Origin: Fusobacterium perfoetens
GTDB lineage: Bacteria; Fusobacteriota; Fusobacteriia; Fusobacteriales; Fusobacteriaceae
Length of the DNA stretch: 48,668 nucleotides
Assembly (NCBI RefSeq): GCF_021531595.1
Contig: NZ_JADYUD010000015.1
Location: forward strand, 1 to 48,668
Direction of reading: 5' to 3'
Shown here: positions 25,806 to 35,810 of the stretch, in pieces
Position numbering within the stretch: the first letter of the stretch is position 1
Layout of the letters: the number at the start of each line of letters is the position of its first letter
Position numbers and translations under genes: made by a program
The notes under the pieces: model-generated
Databases searched by the model: none
Told to the model about the DNA's origin: nothing
The model's input: only the letters and a program-made list of their open reading frames with translations

Positions 25806-28190
25806 CTACTGTCTGATTTCTCCTGCAAATTTTGTTCTTATTATATTAAGTACCTTATCAATAACTTTATTAATATCTTCTTCGTTTAAAGTTCCTACTT
25901 TATTTCTTAAAGTCAGACTGATTGCGACTGATTTTTTACCAGCTTCTATATGCTCTCCTTTATAAATATCAAAAAGTTCTATTGTTTCTATAAAGTCAGA
26001 ACTTTTCTTAAGCATATCTATCATATCCCCTACAAGAACACTGTCATCTAAAACAACTGCAAGGTCTCTTGTTACTTCAGGATATTTTACAATTCTCTCA
26101 TATTTAAATTTTTTGCTGATATACTGTTTAAGTAATGTTAAGTTTATTTCAGCTACATAAGCTCTTTCTTTTGTAATATCCATTTTTTCTGCTAAGTCTG
26201 GATGAATTTCTCCAAATGTTCCAACTACTATCTTACCAATTTTTATATCAGCAGCTCTTCCTGGATGGAAATTAGGATTACTTGTTCTTTCAAGCTTATA
26301 TCTTTTTGCTCCTACAAGTTCCATATATTCTTCTACATATCCTTTAAGCATATAGAAGTCATATGCTTCAGGTTTAGAATTCCATAATGTTTTGTGATCT
26401 CTTCCGCAAATACCAATAGCTACATGAATATCTTCCTGAGCAAGTTCATCAGCTTTTTTGAACACTTTTGATGTTTCAAATATTTTTATAGAATCTTGAT
26501 TTCTGTTAAGATTTTCTCTAATATTAGTTAAAATACTATAAATAAGAGAAGGTCTCATCATGCTCATTGTTTCTGCTATAGGATTTTTTATCATTATTAC
26601 TTCATCTTCTATATGAAGAATATCTCTTACAGATTTATCTATAAAACTATAATTTATAACTTCCTGTAATCCTATTTTTGAAAGTATTTCTTTTGATTCA
26701 TCCATAAGTCTTATAGGTTCAGCTTTTATTCCTGCTTTTATATTTTCAACAGGCATTTTATTTTCTATGTTTTCAAATCCATACATTCTTATAATTTCTT
26801 CATAAAGATCTGCACTTCTTGTTAAATCTTGTCTATAGCTAGGAGGAATTACAACTGCTGTTTCCTGACCTATAGATTTCATTTCAAGACCTAAGTTAGT
26901 AAGAATTCTTGCTACTTCCTGAGCATCTATATCTTTACCCATAAATCTTCTGAATTTTTTAATATCTAAAGGAATTTCAATTTTTGTAAATTTAACAGGA
27001 TAAACATCTTTTGCTTTTCCTACTATATTTCCTTCTGCTATTTCATAAATTATGCTTGTAACTCTATCTAAAACTTCAGGAACATTTTCTATATCTGTTC
27101 CTCTTTCATTTCTGTATCCAGATTCACTTGTTATTCCTAATTTCTTTCCTGTTTTTCTTATATTTTCAGGTGTAAAGTATGCAACTTCTATGAATATATC
27201 TTTAGTTTCATTAGTAATTCCACTGTCAAGACCTCCCATAACCCCTGCTATTGACATAGGTTTTTCTGAGTCTGCTATTACTAATTCTCCATCAAGCTCA
27301 AGTTCATCTCCCATAAGAGTAACAAGCTTTTCACCTTTCTTAGCTGCTCTTACTACAATTGTCATATCTTTTATCTTACTTAAGTCATAAGTATGAATTG
27401 GCTGATTATATTCAAACATTACAAAGTTTGTAGCATCTACAATATTATTTACAGGATTTAATCCCATAGCTCTTATTTTTCTCTTAAGCCATTCTGGAGA
27501 TTCTTTTACTGTAACATTTCTCATTACTCTTCCTGCAAATCTTTTGCATCTTTCTTTATCTTCTATTTCTATTCTTACATTATTTGCAACATCTTCAAGA
27601 GTTTCAAAAACATCAAATGAAGGATATTTTACTTTTCTTCCATAATAAGCAGCTATTTCTCTTGCTATACCTATATGAGAAAGACAGTCAGGTCTATTAG
27701 GAGTAATTTCAAGTTCAAATATTACATCATTAAGTTTTGCATATTTTCTATATTCTTCACCTACAGGTGCATCTTCTGGAAGAATAACAACTCCATCTGA
27801 ATTATTTCCAATTCCAAGTTCTACTTCAGAGCAAATCATTCCATATGATTCAATTCCTCTGATTTTACTTTTAGTTATTTTTATATCTCCAGGAAGGACT
27901 GCTCCTACCTTTGAAACAATTACTTTATCACCAAGTCTGTGATTTGGAGCTCCACACACTATTTGAAGAGGCTCTTCTTCACCAATATCAACTTTTGTTA
28001 AAGTAAGTTTTTCTGCATTTGGATGTTTTCCATATTCAACAATTTGCCCTATTACTACATTATCAAGATTTTTACCTTGCACTGTTATAGCTTCAACTTC
28101 CTGACCAATCATAGTCAAAGCATTTTCAAGCTCTTTTACATCTTCTTTTATATCTACATATTCCTTAAGCCATTCTAATGAAATTAACAT
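25806..28190 (-). CDS. pheT: Phenylalanyl-tRNA synthetase beta subunit
   Basis: Large subunit of the alpha2-beta2 enzyme that charges tRNA-Phe and edits mischarged tyrosine. It has an N-terminal EMAP/tRNA-binding OB domain (about residues 40-150), the B3/B4 editing domain (about 200-380), B5 (about 400-470), a catalytic-like core, and a C-terminal anticodon-binding FDX-ACB domain (RYPEVTRDLAVVL-like block near 700, here KYPEVTRDLAVVLDD). The open frame begins with GTG at 28202, which overlaps the AGGAG site; ATG at 28190 gives the conserved MLISLEWLKEYVDI start (794 aa). It is 16 nt after pheS. Confidence 0.97.
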   Translation of the reverse strand: MLISLEWLKEYVDIKEDVKELENALTMIGQEVEAITVQGKNLDNVVIGQIVEYGKHPNAEKLTLTKVDIGEEEPLQIVCGAPNHRLGDKVIVSKVGAVLPGDIKITKSKIRGIESYGMICSEVELGIGNNSDGVVILPEDAPVGEEYRKYAKLNDVIFELEITPNRPDCLSHIGIAREIAAYYGRKVKYPSFDVFETLEDVANNVRIEIEDKERCKRFAGRVMRNVTVKESPEWLKRKIRAMGLNPVNNIVDATNFVMFEYNQPIHTYDLSKIKDMTIVVRAAKKGEKLVTLMGDELELDGELVIADSEKPMSIAGVMGGLDSGITNETKDIFIEVAYFTPENIRKTGKKLGITSESGYRNERGTDIENVPEVLDRVTSIIYEIAEGNIVGKAKDVYPVKFTKIEIPLDIKKFRRFMGKDIDAQEVARILTNLGLEMKSIGQETAVVIPPSYRQDLTRSADLYEEIIRMYGFENIENKMPVENIKAGIKAEPIRLMDESKEILSKIGLQEVINYSFIDKSVRDILHIEDEVIMIKNPIAETMSMMRPSLIYSILTNIRENLNRNQDSIKIFETSKVFKKADELAQEDIHVAIGICGRDHKTLWNSKPEAYDFYMLKGYVEEYMELVGAKRYKLERTSNPNFHPGRAADIKIGKIVVGTFGEIHPDLAEKMDITKERAYVAEINLTLLKQYISKKFKYERIVKYPEVTRDLAVVLDDSVLVGDMIDMLKKSSDFIETIELFDIYKGEHIEAGKKSVAISLTLRNKVGTLNEEDINKVIDKVLNIIRTKFAGEIRQ

Positions 28191-28206
28191 TTTTCTTTCC
28201 ACGCTC

Positions 28207-29226
28207 CTACTTAAATTGTTTTAAAAATCTCATATCATTTTCAAAGAATGCTCTTAAATCATCTATTCCATGTCTAAGCATAGTGATTCTTTCTATACCC
28301 ATTCCAAATGCAAATCCTGATACTTCATCAGCTTTATATCCAACAGCTTCAAGTACAGCAGGGTCTACCATTCCGCATCCCATGATTTCAAGCCATCCGC
28401 TTCCTTTACATACTCTACATCCTTTTCCTTTACAGATAACACATTCAACATCCATCTCTGCACTTGGTTCAGTAAATGGGAAGAAGTGAGGTCTGAATCT
28501 TACTCTTGTTCCTTCTCCAAAGATTTTTGCAATAAATTCTGTAAGAATTGCTTTAAGATTTGCAAAGGAAATATTTTCTCCTATCATAAGCCCTTCAATC
28601 TGATGGAACATTGGTGTATGAGATACATCATAGTCTGGTCTGTATACTTTACCTGGACAAACCATTCTAAAAGGTGGTTTATGCTCTAACATATATCTTA
28701 TTTGAACTGCTGATGTCTGAGTTCTAAGAACTACATCATCTGATATATAGAAAGTATCTGTTATATCTCTTGATGGATGTGATTCAGGAATGTTAAGCAT
28801 ATCAAAGTTATATTTTACATATTCAACTTCAGGTCCATCAGCAACATCAAATCCCATATCCATAAATGTTGTTTTTAAAAGTTCTGATGTTTCAGTTATA
28901 GGATGAATTCCTCCCTGAGTTGTTTTCTTTCCTGAAAGTGTAATATCAATCACTTCTTCTTTAAGCTGTTTTGCTTTAAGCTCTTTTGTAATTTCTATTT
29001 TTTTACCTTCAAGCATATCTGTTATTTCATTTCTTACTTCATTAAGAAGTTGTCCAATAACAGGTCTTTCTTCTGCAGACAGATTTTTCATTCCTTTAGA
29101 AATTTCAGTCAACTGACCTTTTTTTCCTAAAAATTTAACTCTTAAATCTTCTACTTCTTGAAGAGTTGAAGAATTCAGAATTTCTTGTCTTGCTTCATTT
29201 TTTAGTAAAGATAATTTATCTTTCAT
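28207..29226 (-). CDS. pheS: Phenylalanyl-tRNA synthetase alpha subunit
   Basis: Catalytic subunit. An N-terminal coiled-coil arm (about residues 1-90) is followed by the class II core: motif 2 region LRTQTSAVQIRYM with FRMVCPGKVYRPDYDVSHTPMFHQIEG, and motif 3 GFAFGMGIERITMLRHGI near the C-terminus. GGGAGGA identifies ATG at 29226 as the start (339 aa) instead of the upstream GTG at 29238. A four-Cys patch (CVICKGKGCRVCKGSG) occupies about residues 265-280, as in many PheS enzymes. Confidence 0.97.
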   Translation of the reverse strand: MKDKLSLLKNEARQEILNSSTLQEVEDLRVKFLGKKGQLTEISKGMKNLSAEERPVIGQLLNEVRNEITDMLEGKKIEITKELKAKQLKEEVIDITLSGKKTTQGGIHPITETSELLKTTFMDMGFDVADGPEVEYVKYNFDMLNIPESHPSRDITDTFYISDDVVLRTQTSAVQIRYMLEHKPPFRMVCPGKVYRPDYDVSHTPMFHQIEGLMIGENISFANLKAILTEFIAKIFGEGTRVRFRPHFFPFTEPSAEMDVECVICKGKGCRVCKGSGWLEIMGCGMVDPAVLEAVGYKADEVSGFAFGMGIERITMLRHGIDDLRAFFENDMRFLKQFK

Positions 29227-29243
29227 TTTTCCTCCCACTAAAA

Positions 29244-29738
29244 TTAATCCAAATTTTTATGTGTAAATTTTATTTTTTTATCTTTTTCTATTTCTATAAC
29301 TCCGTAGCTGTTATTAAGTATCGCTCCCGGATTAAACAGAGTTATAACTTTATCTTCATCACTGCCATTACGGCGTGTGAAAGTATCTACGCAATCCGGA
29401 TTGTGGGTATGACCAAAGACAATAATATCTGCTTTCTCCTCATATCCTTTTTCCTCTATATGCGAATAGTCCCTTTTAACTCCATAAATATGACCATGAG
29501 TCAGAAAGATTCTTACTCCTTCTAACTCAACAGTCATTTCATCTTTTGTTTTATAATCATCATAGTCACAATTTCCCCGAACAATAAAAAATTTTATTTC
29601 CGGAAAAATAAGTTCCATCTCTAAAGCATCTCCTGAGCAATCTCCTGAGAACAATACAACATCAGGCTTTTCCCATTTACATGCCTTATAAAATCTTTCA
29701 AAACACCCATGAGTGTCTGATACAGCTAATATTTTCAT
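29244..29738 (-). CDS. YfcE-type metallophosphoesterase
   Basis: Calcineurin-like phosphodiesterase. All five metal-binding motifs are present in order: SDTHG at residues 7-11, GDCSGD at about 32, RGNCD at about 54, LTHGH at about 78 and FGHTHNPD at about 107. It is 164 aa, the MJ0936/YfcE subfamily size. The substrate is unknown; family members hydrolyse bis-p-nitrophenyl phosphate in vitro. It sits 17 nt upstream of pheS, so co-transcription with the Phe-tRNA synthetase is likely, without an obvious functional link. Confidence 0.9.
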   Translation of the reverse strand: MKILAVSDTHGCFERFYKACKWEKPDVVLFSGDCSGDALEMELIFPEIKFFIVRGNCDYDDYKTKDEMTVELEGVRIFLTHGHIYGVKRDYSHIEEKGYEEKADIIVFGHTHNPDCVDTFTRRNGSDEDKVITLFNPGAILNNSYGVIEIEKDKKIKFTHKNLD

Positions 29739-29781
29739 AAGCTACCTGTCCTGTATTTATTAAACTGAAATTTATACTTTT

Positions 29782-30579
29782 TTAAGCTATAAACAGAGTT
29801 GTTTCTACATCCTCCATTATTTTTACACCTATTTTTTTAGTTATTTTTTCAAACATGTAAGAATTACTTAAGTTACCCATAATAAGAATATCTTCTTCCT
29901 TACATATCTTCAAGAATTCATCTGAATCAGCTTTCATTATTTGTTTAGAAACAAGTTTTATTCCTTTTCCTTTTATAAATTCATTCAAATAATTTTCATG
30001 AACTTCATCATCGTCATGGTCATGCTGTTGAGGATCTATAAGCTCAAGTGATGTAATTTCATCCACATGAGTAAAAATATTTATGAATCTTTGGAAACTC
30101 TTATTTACTTTTGTTCCATCGTCATTTGAAATTGCCACTTTATCAAGCTTTAAAACTTTATCTCTCACAACTATAATAGGCTTAAAGAAACGCTTTAAAA
30201 TAGCAATTAAATCTTCAGAAAATTTATCTTCTTTCTCTATAAGAAGAATATCTGATTTTTTTAATTCCTCTATTACAATTTCAGGAGTTATACCAAATTT
30301 TACTTCAAGTTCAGCATCAACACCTCTTTCTGCTAATTGTTCTTTTATATTTGCAATTTCATGTTCCTCATAACGATTCCATTCTTCATTTATTCCTGCA
30401 ATCATAGGTTCAAGCATTATTCCATCAACTGCATTTGGAAGAAATTCCTTTTTTCTCACATCTCTTACATGAAGAGGTCTGATTGAAAAGCCAAAATTAT
30501 CTCTTAAATAAATAGCACTATCAATAAGATTTTCTCTATTATAACCATTCCCTAATACTAAAAGTACATTTCTTTCCAT
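29782..30579 (-). CDS. Universal-stress-protein-like tandem protein of unknown function
   Basis: I do not recognise a named family with certainty. The 265-aa protein looks like two UspA-type alpha/beta halves: residues 1-130 (NVLLVLGNGYNRENLIDSAI and a strand followed by LLIEKEDKFSED, typical of Usp beta4-alpha4) and 135-265 (LDKVAISNDDGTKVNKSFQR, then ILIMGN). The GxxG-x9-GS/T nucleotide loop of ATP-binding Usps is not evident. A His/Asp-rich linker (HDHDDDEVHE, about residues 185-195) joins or interrupts the second half and could bind metal. The frame extends to GTG at 30588, but AAGGA lies 10 nt before ATG at 30579. It follows gyrA by 17 nt. Confidence 0.55.
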   Translation of the reverse strand: MERNVLLVLGNGYNRENLIDSAIYLRDNFGFSIRPLHVRDVRKKEFLPNAVDGIMLEPMIAGINEEWNRYEEHEIANIKEQLAERGVDAELEVKFGITPEIVIEELKKSDILLIEKEDKFSEDLIAILKRFFKPIIVVRDKVLKLDKVAISNDDGTKVNKSFQRFINIFTHVDEITSLELIDPQQHDHDDDEVHENYLNEFIKGKGIKLVSKQIMKADSDEFLKICKEEDILIMGNLSNSYMFEKITKKIGVKIMEDVETTLFIA

Positions 30580-30596
30580 AAACACCACGTCCTTTT

Positions 30597-33200
30597 TTAG
30601 TTTTCGTCTGAGTCATCTAGTTCCTGCTCACTTTCATACTGCATCTGCTCCTCATCTTCGCTTTCAAAAGTGTTCAGGTATTTATTTTCAAAATCGTCAT
30701 TTTCAGATGATTTTTTATTGGTATTTTCTGTTTTATCTATTTCTTCACTTTTATCATCGGAAAGTATTTTTTCTTCATCTTTTTCATTTTTTACTTTTGC
30801 TATCGCCACAACCTTTTCATCATCTGAAGTTCTCATTATTTTAACTCCCTGAGCTGCTCTTCCATAAACAGAAACGGACTCTACAGGTGTTCTTATAACT
30901 ACTCCTGACGAAGTAATTGCCATAAGTTCTTCATCTTCTCTTACTGGTTTAACTTCTACAATATTTCCAGTTTTGTCACTGCATTTAAGGTTTATTACAC
31001 CTTTTCCACCTCTTCCTTGAAGTGGATATTCATTTACTCTTGTTCTCTTACCAAATCCATTTTCTGTTACAGTAAGAATTGTTTCTTCATCTCCATTTTT
31101 TATAAGAAGTCCTGATACAACACTATCTCCATGTCTTAATGTAATACCTTTTACCCCAGTGGCATTTCTTGACATGCTTCTTACTTCATTTGTTCTTATT
31201 CTTATAGAATATCCATGTTTAGTTGCTATAAATAACTGGTCATCTTCAGAAGTTACTACACCTACAAATATTAAATCATCATCTTCTCTTAATTTTACAG
31301 CTTTTAATCCTCCACTATGAATATTCTGGAATTCCATAAGATTTGTTTTCTTAACAGTTCCGTCTTGAGTAAGGAACAGAATTTCTTTATTTCTTGTAAA
31401 TTCTCTTATTTTTATAGTAAATCTTACTTTCTCATCTTCTTGAAGTTTTATGATATTTTCAATAAGTTTTCCTCTTGCTTGTTTAGAACTTTCAGGAATT
31501 TGATAAGCTTTAAGATTAAATACTCTTCCTTTGCTTGTAAATATCATCATGCTATCAAGTGTTGACATAACTTCCATGTCTTGTACAAAGTCGTCTTCAA
31601 CTGTATGCTGTGTTGATACTCCTTTTCCACCTCTCTTCTGAGATTTATACTTATCAAGTTCTATTCTTTTTACATAACCTTTATTTGTTATAGTAATTAA
31701 GACTTTTTCATCTTTTATAAGATCTTCCATATCAATATCAAGTCTTTCATCTTCTATACTTGTTCTTCTAGAATCATTATATTTTTCCTTTAATTCAGAA
31801 AGTTCTTTTTTCATTATCTCATATATTTTATTTTCATCAGCAAGAATAGCTTTCAGTTCTCTTATTTTTATTTCAAGTTCCTGAAACTCTTGTTCTATTT
31901 TTTCTCTTTCAAGACCTGTAAGTCTTTGAAGTTTCATATCCATAATAGCTTTTGCCTGAATTTCTGAAAAAGCATATCTTTCTATTAAAGCATCCTTAGC
32001 TTCATTTCCATCTTTTGATGCTCTTATTAGTTCTATAATTCTATCTATATTTTCTAAAGCTATTCTGAATCCTTGTAAAATATGATCTCTTTTTTCAGCT
32101 TTATCTAAATCATATTTTGTTCTTCTTGTAATAACTTCAAATCTATGTTTCATATATTCTTCTAATACTTGTTTTAATGTAAGTATCTTAGGAACATTAT
32201 TTACAAGAGCAAGCATTATAATTCCAAATGTACTTTGAAGATCTGTATATTTATATAATTTATTAAGAACAAGTTCAGGTTCTTCACCTCTCTTAAGTTC
32301 TATTACTATTCTTATACCTTCTCTATCAGATTCGTCTCTTAAATCAGAAATTCCTGTAAGTTTCTTTTCTCTTACTAAAGCTACTATTCTTTCAATAAGA
32401 GCAGATTTATTAAGTTGATAAGGTATTTCTTTTACAACAAGAGAAACTCTTCCTGTTTTTGATTCTTCTACTTCTATTCTTCCTCTTACTCTAATTCTTC
32501 CTCTTCCTGTTGCATATGCTTCTCTTATACCTTTTGTACCATCTATTATTCCTCCTGTAGGAAAATCAGGACCTGGAATATATTCCATCAGTTCATCTGT
32601 TGTTATATCTCTGTTATCTATAAGAGCAAGAGTTCCATCAACTAACTCTCCTAAATTATGAGGAGGAATATTAGTTGCCATACCTACTGCAATCCCTGTA
32701 GATCCATTAAGAAGAAGATTTGGAAGTTTTGCAGGAAGTACAACTGGCTCATCAAGAGAATCATCAAAGTTTTTTCTAAAATCTATTGTATCTTTATCAA
32801 TATCCTCTAAAAGCTCTCCTGTTATTTTTTTCATTCTAGCTTCTGTATATCTCATGGCAGCTGCAGAATCTCCGTCAATAGAACCAAAGTTTCCATGACC
32901 GTCTACAAGTTCATATCTGTAGTTAAATTCCTGTGCCATTCTTACCATTGTATTATAAACTGCTGTATCTCCGTGAGGGTGATACTTACCAAGTACTTCC
33001 CCTACGATTCTGGCAGATTTTTTATATGCTTTATCATAAGTCATTCCCATTTCATTCATGGCAAATAATATTCTTCTGTGAACAGGTTTTAAACCATCTC
33101 TTACATCTGGAAGTGCTCTGCTTACTATAACACTCATGGAGTAATCCAGATAAGATTGTTTCATTTCCTCTTCTATATATCTGTTAATTATATTAGACAT
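30597..33200 (-). CDS. gyrA: DNA gyrase subunit A
   Basis: Breakage-reunion subunit of gyrase. The catalytic Tyr is at about residue 118 in RYTEARM. The GyrA box in the C-terminal beta-pinwheel is QKRGGKG, needed for DNA wrapping, so this is gyrase and not ParC. The quinolone-determining region reads HGDTAVYN, with Thr79 and Asn83 where E. coli has Ser83 and Asp87. After the pinwheel there is a long acidic tail (about 65 residues, rich in Asp, Glu, Ser and Asn). GGGAGGA fixes the start at ATG 33200 (867 aa), not the TTG at 33221. It is 62 nt after gyrB. Confidence 0.97.
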   Translation of the reverse strand: MSNIINRYIEEEMKQSYLDYSMSVIVSRALPDVRDGLKPVHRRILFAMNEMGMTYDKAYKKSARIVGEVLGKYHPHGDTAVYNTMVRMAQEFNYRYELVDGHGNFGSIDGDSAAAMRYTEARMKKITGELLEDIDKDTIDFRKNFDDSLDEPVVLPAKLPNLLLNGSTGIAVGMATNIPPHNLGELVDGTLALIDNRDITTDELMEYIPGPDFPTGGIIDGTKGIREAYATGRGRIRVRGRIEVEESKTGRVSLVVKEIPYQLNKSALIERIVALVREKKLTGISDLRDESDREGIRIVIELKRGEEPELVLNKLYKYTDLQSTFGIIMLALVNNVPKILTLKQVLEEYMKHRFEVITRRTKYDLDKAEKRDHILQGFRIALENIDRIIELIRASKDGNEAKDALIERYAFSEIQAKAIMDMKLQRLTGLEREKIEQEFQELEIKIRELKAILADENKIYEIMKKELSELKEKYNDSRRTSIEDERLDIDMEDLIKDEKVLITITNKGYVKRIELDKYKSQKRGGKGVSTQHTVEDDFVQDMEVMSTLDSMMIFTSKGRVFNLKAYQIPESSKQARGKLIENIIKLQEDEKVRFTIKIREFTRNKEILFLTQDGTVKKTNLMEFQNIHSGGLKAVKLREDDDLIFVGVVTSEDDQLFIATKHGYSIRIRTNEVRSMSRNATGVKGITLRHGDSVVSGLLIKNGDEETILTVTENGFGKRTRVNEYPLQGRGGKGVINLKCSDKTGNIVEVKPVREDEELMAITSSGVVIRTPVESVSVYGRAAQGVKIMRTSDDEKVVAIAKVKNEKDEEKILSDDKSEEIDKTENTNKKSSENDDFENKYLNTFESEDEEQMQYESEQELDDSDEN

Positions 33201-33262
33201 TCTTTCATTTCCTCCCGACAATATATATTATTAATGTTCATATACATTTTTTTCATTAATAA

Positions 33263-35170
33263 CTATATATCTAAGTTTTTAACAAATTGTGCTCCATCTT
33301 CAATAAACTGTCTTCTTGGTTCTACTTTATCTCCCATAAGTTTATCAAAAATCATATCAGCTTCTCTTGCATCATCAACTTTAACCTGATAGAAAGTTCT
33401 TGTATCAGGATCCATTGTTGTTTCCCAAAGCTGTTCAGGATTCATCTCTCCTAAACCTTTATATCTTTGAAGAACATATTTTTTATTTTCTCCTTCAAGA
33501 TTATCTACAATAAATTTAAGCTGTTTATCATCATAAGCATACTGCACTGTTCTTCCAGTTGCTATTTTATATAAAGGTGGCTGTGCTATATAGATGTTTC
33601 CATTATGAAGAAGCTCAACCATGTATCTATAGAAGAATGTCAAAAGAAGAGTTCTTATATGAGCACCATCTACATCGGCGTCAGTCATAAGGATTATTTT
33701 TCCATATCTTAATTTAGATATATCAAAATTATCTCCCATTCCTGCTCCAAATGCTGTTATCATAGCTCTTATTTCAGCATTTTCAAGTGCTTTGTGAAGA
33801 CCTGCTTTTTCTACATTCAGAATTTTTCCTCTTAAAGGAAGTATTGCCTGGAATCTTCTGTCTCTTCCTTGTTTTGCTGATCCTCCTGCTGAATCTCCCT
33901 CAACTATATAAATTTCACATTCATCAGGATTTTTTGATGAACAATCTGCAAGTTTTCCTGGAAGAGAACCAACTTCAAGAGCTGATTTTCTAAGTACAAG
34001 TTCTCTTGCTTTTTGAGCAGCTTCTCTCGCTCTTTTAGAATTTAAAACTTTATCTATTATTATTTTAGTGTCACCAGGAGTATCTTCTAAAAACATTTTA
34101 AGCTGTGTTCCAACTATATTTGACACTATTCCTGTCACTTCAGAGTTTCCAAGTTTAGTTTTTGTTTGTCCTTCAAACTGAGGCTGTGCAATCTTTATTG
34201 AAACAATTGCAGAAAGTCCTTCTCTTATATCAGATCCTTGAAGTTTTCCATCTTTATCTTTTAAGAATCCTTGAGACTTTCCTACATCATTTATAACTCT
34301 TGTAAGAGCAGTTCTGAAACCACTTACATGAGTTCCTCCTTCAATAGTATGAATATTATTAACAAAAGAATAAATATTTTCTCTTTGGTTTGTATTATAA
34401 ATCATAACAGCTTCTACAACAATTCCATCAGCTTCCCCTGACATATATATGGGTTCTTTTATAAGAGCTGTATTATCTTTCTCTACATCTTTTATATAAT
34501 CAATGATTCCACCATCAAATTTAAGATCTGCTACAACTTCAGGATTTTTTCTTTTATCTGTAAGAATTATTCTAAGTCCTTTATTTAAATATGCAAGTTC
34601 TTTTAATCTTGTATCAAGAGTTTCAAAGTTATATATAAGAGTTTCAAAAATTTCATAATCAGCTTTAAATCTTACTTTTGTTCCTGTAACAGTTGTTTCT
34701 CCTATAGTTTTTACTGGTTCAACAGGAATTCCTCTGTTATATTTCTGATACCATACTTTCCCATCTCTTTGAACTTCAACTTCAAGCCATTCTGAAAGAG
34801 CATTAACAACTGATACCCCTACTCCATGAAGTCCTCCTGAAACTTTATAGTTATCATTTTCAAATTTTCCACCAGCATGAAGAACTGTAAGAACTATTTC
34901 AAGTGCTGATTTTCCATACTTAGGGTGAATTCCAGTAGGAATTCCTCTACCATTGTCTATAACTTCAATTATATTGTCAGGAAGTACATTAACAATTATT
35001 TTGTCACAGTATCCGGCAAGTGCCTCATCTATAGAGTTATCAACTATCTCCCACACAAGATGGTGAAGTCCTCTTTCTGATGTTGTTCCAATATACATTC
35101 CTGGTCTTTTTCTAACTGCTTCAAGTCCTTCCAAGACCGTAATGTTTTCTGCTTGATAATTATTACTCAT
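33263..35170 (-). CDS. gyrB: DNA gyrase subunit B
   Basis: ATPase subunit of gyrase. The GHKL ATP site is visible ([13 protein letters not shown] at about residues 41-53, DNGRGIP at about 72-78, [14 protein letters not shown] at about 112-125). The TOPRIM domain includes the [15 protein letters not shown] block at about 425 and the metal-binding [12 protein letters not shown] at about 500. The C-terminal [15 protein letters not shown] is diagnostic. At 635 aa it lacks the insert found in proteobacterial GyrB. It stands between the DciA-like gene and gyrA. Confidence 0.98.
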   Translation of the reverse strand: MSNNYQAENITVLEGLEAVRKRPGMYIGTTSERGLHHLVWEIVDNSIDEALAGYCDKIIVNVLPDNIIEVIDNGRGIPTGIHPKYGKSALEIVLTVLHAGGKFENDNYKVSGGLHGVGVSVVNALSEWLEVEVQRDGKVWYQKYNRGIPVEPVKTIGETTVTGTKVRFKADYEIFETLIYNFETLDTRLKELAYLNKGLRIILTDKRKNPEVVADLKFDGGIIDYIKDVEKDNTALIKEPIYMSGEADGIVVEAVMIYNTNQRENIYSFVNNIHTIEGGTHVSGFRTALTRVINDVGKSQGFLKDKDGKLQGSDIREGLSAIVSIKIAQPQFEGQTKTKLGNSEVTGIVSNIVGTQLKMFLEDTPGDTKIIIDKVLNSKRAREAAQKARELVLRKSALEVGSLPGKLADCSSKNPDECEIYIVEGDSAGGSAKQGRDRRFQAILPLRGKILNVEKAGLHKALENAEIRAMITAFGAGMGDNFDISKLRYGKIILMTDADVDGAHIRTLLLTFFYRYMVELLHNGNIYIAQPPLYKIATGRTVQYAYDDKQLKFIVDNLEGENKKYVLQRYKGLGEMNPEQLWETTMDPDTRTFYQVKVDDAREADMIFDKLMGDKVEPRRQFIEDGAQFVKNLDI

Positions 35171-35264
35171 TATTTTACATACCCTCCAAAAATATTCTTA
35201 TTCAGAATTTCACAAACAAGATTTTCACATTAAAAACCTTAAAAATTTATCTCAATTCAATTTT

Positions 35265-35810
35265 TTAATACCTGTTTATAGTGAGATTTTCTTTTTCTCC
35301 TCTGCATTTAGAACATAATTTTTCATTTCCCAAAAATATACTTCCGCAACTTAAACATTTTTTATATCCTTTTTCAAGAAGAAATTTTTCTCTTTTTTTA
35401 GCAAGTCCTGCAAGATATTTTATACTTTCTTCTATTGACATATCTTTTGTCTTGTATTCTATAATTTTTTCTTCTTTAGCTTCAGGAACTTCAAGAGTTT
35501 CTCCTCTTTTAAGTTTCTCTTCTAAATCTATTTTTCTCACTCTATATTTTATATCAACAACATATTCTCCTTTAAGAAGCCTGTTGATTTTTTCAATGTA
35601 TTTATCTTTCTTCATATTCATAGCATGGAGAAAGATAGAATTTTCTACAGCAGTATAAAGTATTCCATCTTTTATACCAAGAGGTTCTGATTTTATTCCG
35701 AGTTCTCCTGCTATAGAAGGCCATGCTCCCTTAATAATAGATATACGGAGTGTATTACTTCTTGAAACTGCATCTTCTATCATTCTTTTTACACTAATTA
35801 TCCCGTTCAT
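35265..35810 (-). CDS. DciA-like (DUF721) protein with C-terminal zinc ribbon
   Basis: DUF721 proteins such as DciA are replicative helicase loaders/operators in bacteria that lack DnaC or DnaI. The N-terminal DUF721 core is residues about 1-95: the helix up to IIKGAWPSIAGELGIKSEPL, the strand GILYTAVENSIFLHAM and the helix IEKINRLLKGEYVVDIKYRV. A charged linker follows, then a four-Cys zinc ribbon at the C-terminus: C152-x2-C155 and C166-x2-C169. The location between recF and gyrB fits the DUF721 context in many genomes. Its ATG lies 16 nt inside the end of recF. Function as a helicase loader is inference from family and context. Confidence 0.8.
   Translation of the reverse strand: MNGIISVKRMIEDAVSRSNTLRISIIKGAWPSIAGELGIKSEPLGIKDGILYTAVENSIFLHAMNMKKDKYIEKINRLLKGEYVVDIKYRVRKIDLEEKLKRGETLEVPEAKEEKIIEYKTKDMSIEESIKYLAGLAKKREKFLLEKGYKKCLSCGSIFLGNEKLCSKCRGEKENLTINRY

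Noticed and set aside
29227-29243. T-box or leader peptide upstream of pheS
   Set aside because: Only 17 nt separate pheS from the phosphoesterase stop, so no leader fits.
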